A stretch of DNA of 64,000 nt from Microbispora triticiradicis (GTDB lineage: Bacteria; Actinomycetota; Actinomycetes; Streptosporangiales; Streptosporangiaceae), in contig QFZU02000027.1 of the NCBI GenBank assembly GCA_003260025.2, positions 62,001-126,000 of the forward strand, given 5' to 3'. The notes beneath the pieces were generated by a model that saw only the letters and a program-made list of their open reading frames with translations, was not told the origin of the DNA and did no database searches. Below, in pieces: positions 1-8,462 of the stretch (the first letter of the stretch is position 1; each line of letters opens with the position of its first letter). Both the position numbers and the translations under genes were made by a program.

Positions 1-549
1 GAAGAACACCGTTTCCTGGCTCGGCAGGGTCTGCGCCGTGACCCCCACGACCCGGTACGCCTCGCCTCGGACGTCGAGGGCAGCGCCCACGGACAGGCCG
101 GAGCGGGCGTCCACGACCACCTCGCGGTTCTCTCGCGGCGGGCGTCCGCGCGCGACGGTGAACGGCGTGAGCCCCGCAGACTCCCACCCGTGCCCGAGAG
201 CGTGCCCGTTCACGGGGAACGTCACCTCGGTCAGCACCTCGGAGACGCCCGGCAGGCCGCGCAGCCGCGCGGCCGTCGCCTCGGGGATCCAGACCCGCTC
301 CGACAGCGGCTTGGCCTTCGTCTTGACCTTCCCGGAGGACGCGGCCACGGTCTCGTGGACGTTCTGGTCGCCCGCGACGATCAGCGGCGCGCCCGCGTAG
401 CGCTCCGGCGCGACCCCGCCCCGCAGGCCGGTCTCCAGCAGCATCAGGCACGCGCAGACCAGCGCGGCGGCGCACACCAGCGCCACGAACGCCCCCGCGA
501 ACGCCGCCCCGCGGTGCCGCAGGGTCTTCAGTGCGAGTCCGGTGATCAT
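1..549 (-). CDS. FtsX-like ABC transporter permease (partial, 3' end outside window)
   Basis: This is the membrane permease of a MacB/FtsX-type ABC system, working with the ATPase encoded just upstream. The 183 visible codons begin MITGLALKTLRHRGAAF. They form one long hydrophobic helix (about residues 13-39) and then a soluble, presumably extracytoplasmic stretch; later helices lie beyond base 1. Its ATG (549-547) overlaps the ATPase stop as ATGA, so the two are translationally coupled. The substrate (peptide, lipid or drug) cannot be told from this part. Confidence 0.85.
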   Translation of the reverse strand, partial: MITGLALKTLRHRGAAFAGAFVALVCAAALVCACLMLLETGLRGGVAPERYAGAPLIVAGDQNVHETVAASSGKVKTKAKPLSERVWIPEATAARLRGLPGVSEVLTEVTFPVNGHALGHGWESAGLTPFTVARGRPPRENREVVVDARSGLSVGAALDVRGEAYRVVGVTAQTLPSQETVFF

Positions 550-1280
550 GCCGCGTACGCCCCCAGCCTCGTCATGCGCTCGGCGACCTTCTCGGAGCTC
601 GGCGCGGTCATCGCGTCCACGATCCGGCCGTCGGCGAGGAACAGTACGGTGTCGGCGTAGGAGGCCGCCACCGGGTCGTGGGTGACCATCACCACGGTCT
701 GGCCGAGGCCGTCCACCACCTCCCGCAGCAGCCGGAGCACGTCACGGGCCGTCATCGTGTCGAGCGCGCCGGTCGGCTCGTCGCCGAAGACCACCTGCGG
801 CCGGGTCACCAGCGCCCTGGCGATGGCCACCCGCTGCTGCTGCCCGCCGGACAGCTGGGCGGGGCGGTGCCCAGTCCGGCCCGCCAGCCCCACCCGCCCG
901 ACGATCTCCTCAAGCCAGGCCCGGTCGGCCCGCACCCCGGCCAGCCGCATCGGGAGCGTGATGTTCTCCAGCACGGTCAGGGACGAGACCAGGTTGAACG
1001 CCTGGAACACGAAGCCGATCCGCTGCCTGCGCAGCTCCGTCAACCAGGTCTCGTCCATGCCGGACAGCTCCGTGCCGCCCAGCCGCACGGAGCCGGAGGA
1101 GGGCGTGTCCAGCCCCGCCGCGCAGTGCAGGAACGTGCTCTTGCCCGAACCCGACGGCCCCATCACGGCGGTGAAGCTCCCGCCGGGGATGTTCACCGAG
1201 ACCTCACGCAGGGCCGCCACCGCGCCCTGTCCCTTCCCGTACACCTTGCTGACCGCGTCAAGGCGGAGCACCTCTGTCAT
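546..1280 (-). CDS. ABC transporter ATP-binding protein, MacB/LolD type
   Basis: This cytoplasmic ATPase should energise the FtsX-like permease that follows with a 4-base overlap. At 244 residues it has the usual single-domain length. Visible motifs are Walker A GPSGSGKST near residue 41, the signature LSGGQQQR, Walker B VVFGDEPTGALD, and the switch histidine in VMVTHD. These are typical of the LolD/MacB/SalX subfamily. It is transcribed away from the response regulator at 1379, about 100 bases off, and a two-component system beside such an exporter often controls it. That control is inferred, not seen. Confidence 0.93.
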   Translation of the reverse strand: MTEVLRLDAVSKVYGKGQGAVAALREVSVNIPGGSFTAVMGPSGSGKSTFLHCAAGLDTPSSGSVRLGGTELSGMDETWLTELRRQRIGFVFQAFNLVSSLTVLENITLPMRLAGVRADRAWLEEIVGRVGLAGRTGHRPAQLSGGQQQRVAIARALVTRPQVVFGDEPTGALDTMTARDVLRLLREVVDGLGQTVVMVTHDPVAASYADTVLFLADGRIVDAMTAPSSEKVAERMTRLGAYAA

Positions 1281-1378
1281 GTGCTCAAGCCTGCTGATCA
1301 GCGGTCACGCGTCCCAGAGACGGCCTCACCTCCTGCCCATGACCCCATCATGATCCGGACACTGGTAGACATATCCGC

Positions 1379-1987
1379 GTGATTCGCGTACTCCTTGCCG
1401 AGGACCAGCACGTCATCAGGAGCGCCCTCGCCGCCCTGCTCGGGCTGGAGGAGGACCTGGAGATCGTCGCGACCGTGGAGTCCGGAGAGGCCGCCCTGGC
1501 CGCCGCGCTGGTCCACCACCCCGACGTCGCCGTCCTCGACATCGACATGCCCGGCAGGCTGGACGGCCTGGCGGCCGCGGCCGAGCTCCGCACGCGCCTG
1601 CCCGCCTGCCGCGCTCTGATGCTGACGGCGTACGGCAAGCCGGGACACCTGCGCCGTGCCCTCGGCTCGGGTGTCGCCGGATTCGTGCTGAAGACGGCAC
1701 CGCCGGACGAACTGGTGGCCGCCATCCGCAAGGTCGCGGCCGGGGAACGGGTGCTCGACCCCTCGCTCGCGGTCACCGCCTGGGACCTGGCGGGCAACCC
1801 GCTCACCCCACGCGAGGCCGACGTGCTCCGCCTGGCCGCCGCCGGCGCGGACGCCACGGACATCGCCGCGCGGCTCCACCTGGCCGCGGGCACGGTGCGC
1901 AACTACCTCACCGTGATCGTGACCAAGCTCAACGCCCGCAACCGGACCGACGCCGTGCGTATCGCCACCGAAGCCGGCTGGATCTAG
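1379..1987 (+). CDS. NarL/FixJ-family response regulator
   Basis: DNA-binding response regulator of 202 residues. The receiver domain has acidic residues in LLAEDQ, the phospho-acceptor aspartate in VLDIDMPG (about residue 54), T in MLTAYG and K in VLKTAPP. The C-terminal LuxR-type HTH starts at LTPREADVLRLAAAG and ends in NARNRTDAVRIATEAGWI. The start is GTG at 1379; no strong ribosome-binding site is visible. It converges with the kinase at 2013-4166, its likely partner, and the two stop codons lie about 28 bases apart in a small tandem repeat. The order resembles DesK/DesR-type systems. Confidence 0.93.
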   Translation: MIRVLLAEDQHVIRSALAALLGLEEDLEIVATVESGEAALAAALVHHPDVAVLDIDMPGRLDGLAAAAELRTRLPACRALMLTAYGKPGHLRRALGSGVAGFVLKTAPPDELVAAIRKVAAGERVLDPSLAVTAWDLAGNPLTPREADVLRLAAAGADATDIAARLHLAAGTVRNYLTVIVTKLNARNRTDAVRIATEAGWI

Positions 1988-2032
1988 GCTCGATCTAAGG
2001 GGCCGGCTCGATCTAAGGGGCCGGCTCGATCC
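1987..2032. repeat. 18-bp tandem duplication spanning the kinase stop codon
   Basis: The unit GGCTCGATCTAAGGGGCC occurs at 1987-2004 and 2005-2022, followed by a partial third copy (GGCTCGATCC). On the minus strand each unit reads ATCGAGCCGGCCCCTTAG, so the kinase end IEPAP-stop is repeated in frame twice and a third, altered copy follows. The 18-base period keeps frame. The first unit also overlaps the last base of the response-regulator stop. Confidence 0.9.
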
Positions 2033-4166
2033 GGATTCGCGCGGGCAGCGGCGCCCGGTGGGGCACGCAGGCGTCCAGCGTGAACCGGTCGCCGTCGGCG
2101 TGCGAGGTCAGCCGGCCGTCCAGGGCCGCGAGGCGGGTGGTCAGGTTGCCGATGCCCGACGACCCCCGCCGCGTCTCCCCCGGCCGCGCGCCGTCGTTGC
2201 GCACCCGCAGCCGCAGCCCGCTCTCGTCGGCGCGCATCGTGATCGCGCAGTGGCGGGCCTCGCTGTGCCTGAGCACATTCGTCACGGCCTCCCTGAGCAC
2301 GGTGCCCAGCACGGTCTCGACCTCGGCGGGCAGGTCCGGCTCGACCGGCTCCACGGTCACCCGGATCCCGGCGGCCGACAGCACCGTGCGCGCCGACTCC
2401 ACCTCGGCGGCCAGGGACAGCTCCCGCTGCTCGCCCGACACCGAACGCAGGTCCGCCCGCGCGCCCTCCGCCATGGCGACGATCTCCTCGATCCGCTCCC
2501 GCGGGCTCTCCAGGCGGCGGGCCAGCTCACAGGTCAGCAGGATCGCGGCCAGGGAGTGCCCGAGCAGGTCGTGCAGGTCGCGGGCGGCGCGCAGACGCTC
2601 CTCGACGATCGCGGAGCGGGCCAGGCTCTCCCTCGCGGCCTGGAGCTCCTTCACGATCTGGGCCAGGCGGAGCAGGGCGTAGACCACCAGCCCGGTGACG
2701 AGCGCGCTGATCGTGCTGTTGGCGAGGACGGGGGCGGGCAGGCCGAACAGCATCCCGGCCCCGGCGACACTCGCCACGATCGCCGCCGCCGTCGGCCACG
2801 CGGCCCGCCGGGGGAACGCGAGCAGGACCGGCCCGGCGAGGAAGCCCGCCGCTCCGAGCCAGACGGGCCCGAAGACCGGAACAGGCGCGTACGTGAGGAC
2901 CGCCATCACCCCGAGCGCCACCATGTGACGCCCGTTCACGGAGCGGAGCTGCATGACGACGATCACGGCGAGGCACGCCGCGGCCAGGACCACGAGGGCG
3001 CCGGAGAGCTGGAGCAGCGCCTTGACGCTGAAGCCCACGAGGACGGCCGCGAGCACCGTGACCGACACGGCGTACGACGCGTCGCCGGCGAACCTCGGCA
3101 GGAACCGGCGCCGCCCTCCCTCCGCCGACGATTCCGGAGCACGGGCGTCGCCGGCGCCCGTCTCGCCTGGCGGCGCCTCGATGGAAGGACTGCGGGGAAG
3201 CGTCGCCTCCACCACGAAGCGTCCCGTGGGGGACAGACCGGTGGCGAGGGTGCCGCCCGCCTCCTCCAGCCGGAGCCCGTCGAAGTCGGGGCCCTCGGCG
3301 GTGCGGTGGCCGTCGTCGACGACGCGCAGCCGCACCTTGTCTCCCTGCTCGCTCGTCTCGATGACGCACAGCCGGGCGGTGCCCCGCCTCAGCACGTCGG
3401 TGACGGCCTCGCGCAGCACACTCGCCAGCAGCGCTCCACCGGGGCCGAGGGGCTCGGTGTGGCCGCCACGCACCTCGACGGCGACTCCCGCGGCGTCGAG
3501 CATCGCCCTCGCCGTGACCAGCTCGGGAGCGAGGGACGTGGCGCGGTAGTTCGCGGAGGCGGCGCGGGCGTCGGCCAGTGCCGCACGCGCGGTGGCGGTC
3601 ACCGAAGCCAGCACCTCGGCCGCGCCGTCGGGTTCCGCGAGCGCGCGGCGGCCGCCGTCGACGATCACCTCCAGGCTCCGCCCGAGGCCGTCGTTGAGCT
3701 CGGCCGCCAGGCGCAGCCGCTCGGCGCCCACGGCCGCGGCGGCCAGCGAGAGCCGGGCGGCGTGCATCTCGCCCGCGCGCTCCACGAGCCGGGTGAGACC
3801 GAAGACGACCAGCGCGACCAGCACCACGGTGATCGTCGCGTCGGCCGTCGCCCCGCCGCGGGTGGCGTCGATCAGCGCCGCGCTCGCCACCACCAGCGGC
3901 GCGAGCACGCGCGCGGTATCACGATGGGCACTGGTCAGCAGCAGCGCACCGGCCAGGAAGCCCAGGATCCCGGTGGAGACGCCGCCGATGACGCTCGCCG
4001 TGTAGACGAGGGCGGCCTGCGCGGCGAGCAGCCACCACTTCCTGAGCTTCAGCAGGTAGAGGACTTGCACGCCGAACACCGCCAGCGCGATCGGCGCACC
4101 CGCGACCACGTAGACGCTCGCGAGCGCGGCCAGCACAACGACGACGATCATCCGCGCCAGACGCAC
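2013..4166 (-). CDS. tandem double sensor histidine kinase with degenerate first half
   Basis: Membrane histidine kinase of 717 residues, about twice the length of a DesK-type kinase. Each half has a hydrophobic multi-helix block (about residues 5-125 and 365-500), then HisKA_3-like and ATPase regions. The second half is intact: RDLHDLLGH with H532, N-box LREAVTNVLRH (N630) and G-box SGIGNLTTR (about 670). The first half keeps the pattern but has AELNDGLGR, with N158 where the histidine should be, LREAVTDVLRR with D for N, and no clear G-box. It probably signals to the response regulator at 1379. The start is about 100 bases from the PH-domain gene end. Confidence 0.9.
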   Translation of the reverse strand: MRLARMIVVVVLAALASVYVVAGAPIALAVFGVQVLYLLKLRKWWLLAAQAALVYTASVIGGVSTGILGFLAGALLLTSAHRDTARVLAPLVVASAALIDATRGGATADATITVVLVALVVFGLTRLVERAGEMHAARLSLAAAAVGAERLRLAAELNDGLGRSLEVIVDGGRRALAEPDGAAEVLASVTATARAALADARAASANYRATSLAPELVTARAMLDAAGVAVEVRGGHTEPLGPGGALLASVLREAVTDVLRRGTARLCVIETSEQGDKVRLRVVDDGHRTAEGPDFDGLRLEEAGGTLATGLSPTGRFVVEATLPRSPSIEAPPGETGAGDARAPESSAEGGRRRFLPRFAGDASYAVSVTVLAAVLVGFSVKALLQLSGALVVLAAACLAVIVVMQLRSVNGRHMVALGVMAVLTYAPVPVFGPVWLGAAGFLAGPVLLAFPRRAAWPTAAAIVASVAGAGMLFGLPAPVLANSTISALVTGLVVYALLRLAQIVKELQAARESLARSAIVEERLRAARDLHDLLGHSLAAILLTCELARRLESPRERIEEIVAMAEGARADLRSVSGEQRELSLAAEVESARTVLSAAGIRVTVEPVEPDLPAEVETVLGTVLREAVTNVLRHSEARHCAITMRADESGLRLRVRNDGARPGETRRGSSGIGNLTTRLAALDGRLTSHADGDRFTLDACVPHRAPLPARIRIEPAP

Positions 4167-4271
4167 TCGGACCCCTTCGGCAAACGACGACCACCCCGGC
4201 GTCGCACGGGCATGACGCGCGGCGCGCGACAGGCCGCGGTGCGTGCTCCGCCCCCGCTCCCCGCCTCCTGA

Positions 4272-4850
4272 TCAGGAGAGGACGACGGCGGCCACGACCA
4301 GCGCGAGCGCGGCGGCCAGGACGGCCAGGGCGGAGGGCGACCAGGTGACCCGGGCCTCGCCGGTGGACGTCTGCCGGCGCGACCTGCTCATCTCCTCAAG
4401 CTGCTGGGCCACCCAGTCGGCGTGGGTGCGTCCGCCCACGGCCGCCGTGGCCCGCTCGACACGGTCCTTCGACGAGGCCGCCTTGACGGCCTGCCCGGCG
4501 GCCCTGGCCCGCTCCCGCGCCGTGGCCTGCGGTGTCCAGCAGCGTACGGCCGTCCCGCCCGACTCGATCACGATGGCGCTGGTGACCGAGAGGTCGTCGA
4601 CGGCGTTCCAGGGGATGTAGGCGTTCCTGAGCACGTTGCGGACGCGGACCCCGCCCTCCTCGGCGAGGATGGCGGGCCGCAGCGCCATGACGAAGACCAG
4701 GGCCGTGATGACGCCGAGCACCGCCCCCGCGATCAGCGCGCTGGGCATCCGGCCGTGGGCGATCAGGTCCCAGGTGTTCCAGGCGGCGAACACCAGCCAG
4801 GCCCACCCGAAGATCCAGGCCAGCTTGGACCGGTAGACCTGCGGCTTCAC
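4272..4850 (-). CDS. PH-domain membrane protein
   Basis: Membrane protein of 192 residues. Two N-terminal helices (about residues 8-50) precede a bacterial PH-like segment, about residues 55-110, containing [16 protein letters not shown]. This resembles the small actinobacterial PH domain family (PF10756 type). A basic, helical middle region follows, and the protein ends in one C-terminal helix ([19 protein letters not shown]). I chose the GTG at 4850 ([12 protein letters not shown]) because it overlaps the adenosine deaminase stop as GTGA, implying coupled translation. Function is unknown; its pairing with add is positional only. Confidence 0.8.
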   Translation of the reverse strand: MKPQVYRSKLAWIFGWAWLVFAAWNTWDLIAHGRMPSALIAGAVLGVITALVFVMALRPAILAEEGGVRVRNVLRNAYIPWNAVDDLSVTSAIVIESGGTAVRCWTPQATARERARAAGQAVKAASSKDRVERATAAVGGRTHADWVAQQLEEMSRSRRQTSTGEARVTWSPSALAVLAAALALVVAAVVLS

Positions 4851-5935
4851 GCGCCCTGCCGCATCCGTGCGAAGGCGGGCTTGATCACGCCGTTGATCAG
4901 CGCGAGCCGCTCGTCGAACGGGATGAACGCCGACTTCATCGCGTTGACGGTGAACCACTGCAGGTCGTCCCAGCCGTAGCCGAAGGCGTCCACCAGCTCC
5001 GCGAACTCCCGCGACACGCTGGTGCCGCTCATCAGCCGGTTGTCGGTGTTGACCGTCACGCGGAAGTACAGGCGGCGCAGCAGGCCGATCGGGTGTTCGG
5101 CGATCGACGGGGCGGCCCCGGTCTGCAGGTTGGAGGTCGGGCACATCTCCAGCGGGATGCGCTTGTCACGGACGTAGGCCGCGAGCCTGCCGAGCTTGGC
5201 CTCGCCGTCCGCCGGCACCGTGATGTCGTCGATGATCCGCACCCCGTGGCCCAGCCGGTCGGCGCCGCACCACTGGATGGCCTGCCAGATCGACGGCAGT
5301 CCGAAGGCCTCCCCCGCGTGGATCGTGAAGTGGGCGTTCTCCCGCTGGAGGTACTCGAAGGCGTCGAGGTGCCGCGTGGGCGGATATCCGGCCTCCGCGC
5401 CCGCGATGTCGAACCCGACCACGCCGAGGTCCCGGTAGCGTACGGCGAGCTCGGCGATCTCCATCGAGCGCGCCTGGTGGCGCATCGCGGTGAGCAGCGT
5501 GCCGACCCTGATGCGCGTGCCGCCGTCGGGTGCGGCCGAGCCGAGCCGGAACCCCTCCAGCACGGCCTCCACGACCTCGTCCAGCGACAGGCCCTGTGAG
5601 GTGTGCTGTTCCGGCGCGAAACGGACCTCGGCGTAGATCACGCCGTCGTCCGCCAGGTCCTCGGCACACTCGGCGGCCACCCTGACCAGCCCGTCACGGG
5701 TCTGCATGACCCCGACCGTGTGGGCGAACGTCTCCAGGTAACGCTCCAGCGACCCCGAGTCCGCCGCCTCCCTGAACCAGGCCCCCAGCTTGTCGGGGTC
5801 GTACGTGGGCAGTTCGTGTCCGCACTCCCGGGCGAGCTCCACGATCGTCCCGGCCCGCAGCCCGCCGTCGAGATGGTCGTGCAGGAGCACCTTGGGCACC
5901 CTGCGGATCTCCTCCAGAGTGGGCAACTCGTTCAT
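4847..5935 (-). CDS. add: adenosine deaminase
   Basis: Purine-salvage zinc hydrolase converting adenosine or deoxyadenosine to inosine or deoxyinosine in the cytosol. The 362-residue length fits the family. Metal and active-site motifs are visible: HDHLDGGL (H19 and H21) near the N-terminus, FTIHAGE with the zinc histidine and catalytic glutamate in the middle, LGHGVRI, and NTDNRLMSG near the C-terminus. It overlaps the PH-domain gene by 4 bases. It lies about 8 kb from the nucleoside importer/cdd/deoA operon, on the same strand, and would act on the same imported substrates. Confidence 0.96.
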   Translation of the reverse strand: MNELPTLEEIRRVPKVLLHDHLDGGLRAGTIVELARECGHELPTYDPDKLGAWFREAADSGSLERYLETFAHTVGVMQTRDGLVRVAAECAEDLADDGVIYAEVRFAPEQHTSQGLSLDEVVEAVLEGFRLGSAAPDGGTRIRVGTLLTAMRHQARSMEIAELAVRYRDLGVVGFDIAGAEAGYPPTRHLDAFEYLQRENAHFTIHAGEAFGLPSIWQAIQWCGADRLGHGVRIIDDITVPADGEAKLGRLAAYVRDKRIPLEMCPTSNLQTGAAPSIAEHPIGLLRRLYFRVTVNTDNRLMSGTSVSREFAELVDAFGYGWDDLQWFTVNAMKSAFIPFDERLALINGVIKPAFARMRQGA

Positions 5936-6016
5936 TCGCCCTCCTCACCGCGGTCGTACATCCGGCAATCCTATCCACGGACCCGGATCGGGCGGTCTGG
6001 CGAGATCCGCCGTCGC

Positions 6017-6370
6017 TCAGTCCTCGCGGTTGGCGGTGTCCGGGGAGAACGCGGGCAGGCAGACCGCCACGTACTCGGCGCCGGACGGCCCGGCACTGTA
6101 GCGGATCTTCTCTCCCGGCTCGCTGGCGAACGCCTGGCCCGCCTCCACGACGGTCGTCCCGCCCTCGTGCTCCACGACGACCGACCCCTTGAGGACGAGC
6201 GTGTACTCGGCGAACGCGGGGGCCTGCGCGGGCTCGCTCCAGCCCGCGGGCGCCACCATGTGGGCGATGGAGACCTGTTCGTCGCCGCTGTTGACGCGGC
6301 CGACGTACTCGTCGATGACCTTGCCGCCCGGCACCGGCACCCGGGTGGGTCCCTCGATCTTCCTGACCAT
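6017..6370 (-). CDS. small cupin-domain protein
   Basis: Single-domain cupin of 117 residues (MVRKIEGPTRVPVPG...). The central part (AFAEYTLVLKGSVVVEHEGGTTVVEAGQAFASEPGEKIRYS, split here only for description) has the beta-barrel pattern of cupin_2 proteins. The usual metal-binding histidines are mostly replaced (E in EYTLV, one H at VVEHEGG), so metal binding is uncertain. I chose the ATG at 6370 over the longer upstream reading because homology-like sequence begins there. Substrate and role are unknown. It is followed about 80 bases on by adenosine deaminase. Confidence 0.75.
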   Translation of the reverse strand: MVRKIEGPTRVPVPGGKVIDEYVGRVNSGDEQVSIAHMVAPAGWSEPAQAPAFAEYTLVLKGSVVVEHEGGTTVVEAGQAFASEPGEKIRYSAGPSGAEYVAVCLPAFSPDTANRED

Positions 6371-6403
6371 GCCGACCAGTGTCGCAGTGGGCGGCGCCCG
6401 CCA

Positions 6404-6435
6404 CGAGCCCGGGGGCCCACGCTCCCCCGGGCTCG
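6404..6435 (-). terminator. strong hairpin after the MFS gene
   Basis: Perfect 12-bp inverted repeat CGAGCCCGGGGG / CCCCCGGGCTCG with an 8-base loop. It lies 15 bases beyond the stop of the MFS exporter (6450) and before the cupin gene, so it probably ends the exporter transcript. There is no clear T-run, as is common in high-GC actinobacteria. Confidence 0.7.
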
Positions 6436-6449
6436 CACCACCGAGGTGG

Positions 6450-7868
6450 TCAGACGAGTTCCGGCACCGGTTGTTCCTCCCTGGCCTCGACCGGCCGCCG
6501 GAACCGGAGCCCCGAGACGGCGACCGCCAGGCCGGCGAGGGCGAACCCGGCCGAGACCAGGATCGCGGCGCGGAACCGGACGATCGGGTCACCGCCGTCC
6601 GCCCCCGCGGTGAGGACGGCCGTGACGATCGCCAGCACCACCGCGCCGCCGACCTGCCCGGAGGTGTTCAGCAGCCCGGAGGCGAGCCCCTGCTCCTCGT
6701 CGTCGACCCCGGCGGTCGCCTGGATGTTGAGCGAGGGGAAGGACAGCGCGAACGCGACGCCCAGCAGGAGCATGCCGGGCAGCACCATCGTGAACAGGCC
6801 GGGGTGCAGGTCCACCCGCAGGAACACCGCGTAGCCCGCGAGCAGCGCGACCGACCCCACCACGATGAGGCGCGCGGTGCCGAAGCGGTCGGCGAGCTTG
6901 CCCATCGTGGTCGAGCCGACCGCGACCAGCAGTCCGGCCGGAAGGAACGCCAGCGCGGTCGCCAGAGCGCTCCAGCCCAGGAGGTTCTGGAAGTACTGCA
7001 TCGCCACGAACTGGAAGCCGACGTACGAGCCGAACAGGATGACCAGCCCGACGTTGGCCCGGACGAGCGGTGCGGAGCGCAGGATGCCGAGCCGGACCAG
7101 CGGGTGCCGCACCCTCCGCTCCAGCCGGACGAACAGGCCGACCAGGGCGGCGGACGCCGCCAGCGACACCACGGTGCGCACCACGCTCACCTTGGGCGCC
7201 TCGACCACGGCGAAGACCATGAGCAGCATCGCGGCCGTGATGGTCACGGCGCCGAGGAGGTCGTGGCCGCCCTCCCCGCGCTCATCGCTCCGCTCCAGCA
7301 GGCGCGCCCCGGCCACCAGCGCGATGATCGCCACCGGTACGGGCATGAGGAACGTCCAGCGCCATCCGATCTCGGTGAGCACGCCGGACAGCACCAGCCC
7401 GAGCGAGAAGCCGCTGGCGCCGGAGGCGGTGAAGATGCTCAGCGCCCGGTTGCGGGCGGGCCCTTCGGCGAAGGTCGTGGTGATGATGGACAACGCGGCC
7501 GGCGCGGTGAACGCGGCGCTGACGCCCTTCGCGAAACGGGCCGCGATCAACAGCGTCCCGTCGCTCATGAGCCCGCCGAGCAGCGAGGCGACGGCGAAGA
7601 GGACCAGGGCCGACAGGAACACCCGGCGACGGCCGAGCAGGTCGGCGGTCCGGCCCCCGAGCAGCAGCAGACCGCCGTACCCCAGCACGTAACCGCTCAC
7701 CACCCACTGCAGCGAGGAGGTGGTCATCCCGAGATCGGCCTGGATGGACGGAAGCGCCACCCCGACCATCGACACGTCGAGGGCGTCGAGGAACACGACG
7801 GCGCAGAGCACCGTGAGGGCACCCCACAGGCGGGCCCCCCAGCGCTCGTCCTTGGTGGAGGAAATCAT
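6450..7868 (-). CDS. MFS drug exporter, DHA2 (EmrB/QacA) family
   Basis: Proton-driven multidrug exporter of 472 residues with the 14-helix layout of the DHA2 family. The N-terminus WGALTVLCAVVFLDALDVSMVGVALPSIQ carries the family pattern with the membrane-embedded aspartates (FLDALD). The loop GGRTADLLGRRRVFL is motif A, and SGFSLGLVLSGVLTE resembles antiporter motif C. I chose ATG 7868 (MISSTKDERW); the longer reading crosses the divergent operator region. It is divergent from the MarR gene at 7971 with shared palindromes between them, so MarR most likely represses it. Confidence 0.92.
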   Translation of the reverse strand: MISSTKDERWGARLWGALTVLCAVVFLDALDVSMVGVALPSIQADLGMTTSSLQWVVSGYVLGYGGLLLLGGRTADLLGRRRVFLSALVLFAVASLLGGLMSDGTLLIAARFAKGVSAAFTAPAALSIITTTFAEGPARNRALSIFTASGASGFSLGLVLSGVLTEIGWRWTFLMPVPVAIIALVAGARLLERSDERGEGGHDLLGAVTITAAMLLMVFAVVEAPKVSVVRTVVSLAASAALVGLFVRLERRVRHPLVRLGILRSAPLVRANVGLVILFGSYVGFQFVAMQYFQNLLGWSALATALAFLPAGLLVAVGSTTMGKLADRFGTARLIVVGSVALLAGYAVFLRVDLHPGLFTMVLPGMLLLGVAFALSFPSLNIQATAGVDDEEQGLASGLLNTSGQVGGAVVLAIVTAVLTAGADGGDPIVRFRAAILVSAGFALAGLAVAVSGLRFRRPVEAREEQPVPELV

Positions 7869-7876
7869 GGGCCAGA

Positions 7877-7930
7877 ACTTACATGCACGCGCATTCAATG
7901 CACAAGCATTTAATGTTGTTGCATGTAGTT
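7877..7930. promoter_or_regulatory. MarR operator in divergent promoter region
   Basis: Two nested inverted repeats lie between the divergent MFS and MarR genes. The inner one is CATTCAATGC (7892-7901), ACAA, GCATTTAATG (7906-7915), with one mismatch. The outer arms are AACTTACATGCA (7877-7888) and TGCATGTAGTT (7920-7930). The AT-rich character stands out from the surroundings and fits a MarR-family binding region. Confidence 0.75.
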
Positions 7931-7970
7931 TGCACCGGTGGTATGGTCGCGCGCAGAAAGGCGGTCTCGC

Positions 7971-8444
7971 ATGAACGACACCGACACCGATTTCGTGGTC
8001 ATGGCCTGGCGCGCGCTGCTCGCCCGTCACGCCGAGGTGTCATGCGTCCTGGAGCGCGAACTCAGCGACAAGCACGGGCTCGGAGTGAGCGAGTTCGAGG
8101 TGCTGGAGCGCCTCGCGGAGGGCCGGTCGTCCTGCCAGGAGCCCGGCGAGGTCAAGTTCCGCGTGCAGGGCCTCGCCGACCAGGTCCACCTGAGCCAGAG
8201 CGCGCTCTCCCGCCTCATCGCACGGCTGGAACGCGAGGGACTGGTCGCCCGCGCCCTGTGCGAGGCGGACCGGCGCGGAGTGTTCGTGCATATCACCGAG
8301 GAGGGCCGCCGCCGGCACGCCGAGGCGACCCCCACCCACAGAGCCGTTCTGTCCGCGCACCTGTTCCCGCACCTCGTCGACGCCGGCTGCGCGAAACCGG
8401 CCGAGGACGCCGCTCCGGAGGACGCGACCTCCCGCCACGCCTGA
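7971..8444 (+). CDS. MarR-family transcriptional regulator
   Basis: Winged-helix repressor of 157 residues. The recognition part is visible as RVQGLADQVHLSQSALSRLIARLEREGLVARALC, followed by the wing ADRRGVFVHITEEGRRRH. I chose ATG 7971 (MNDTDTDFVVMAW) because AAAGGCGG precedes it at good spacing; a longer in-frame start at 7938 would run into the operator. It is divergent from the DHA2 exporter at 6450-7868, the presumed target, and probably regulates itself. Cysteines in SSCQEPG and ALCEAD might sense oxidants, but that is speculation. Confidence 0.92.
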   Translation: MNDTDTDFVVMAWRALLARHAEVSCVLERELSDKHGLGVSEFEVLERLAEGRSSCQEPGEVKFRVQGLADQVHLSQSALSRLIARLEREGLVARALCEADRRGVFVHITEEGRRRHAEATPTHRAVLSAHLFPHLVDAGCAKPAEDAAPEDATSRHA

Positions 8445-8462
8445 CCGCCACGGGCGGGTCGG

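Noticed and set aside
2058-4271. 737-codon plus-strand frame opposite the histidine kinase
   Set aside because: Translation is Arg/Gly/His-rich without hydrophobic core or motifs; the minus strand has clear kinase motifs.
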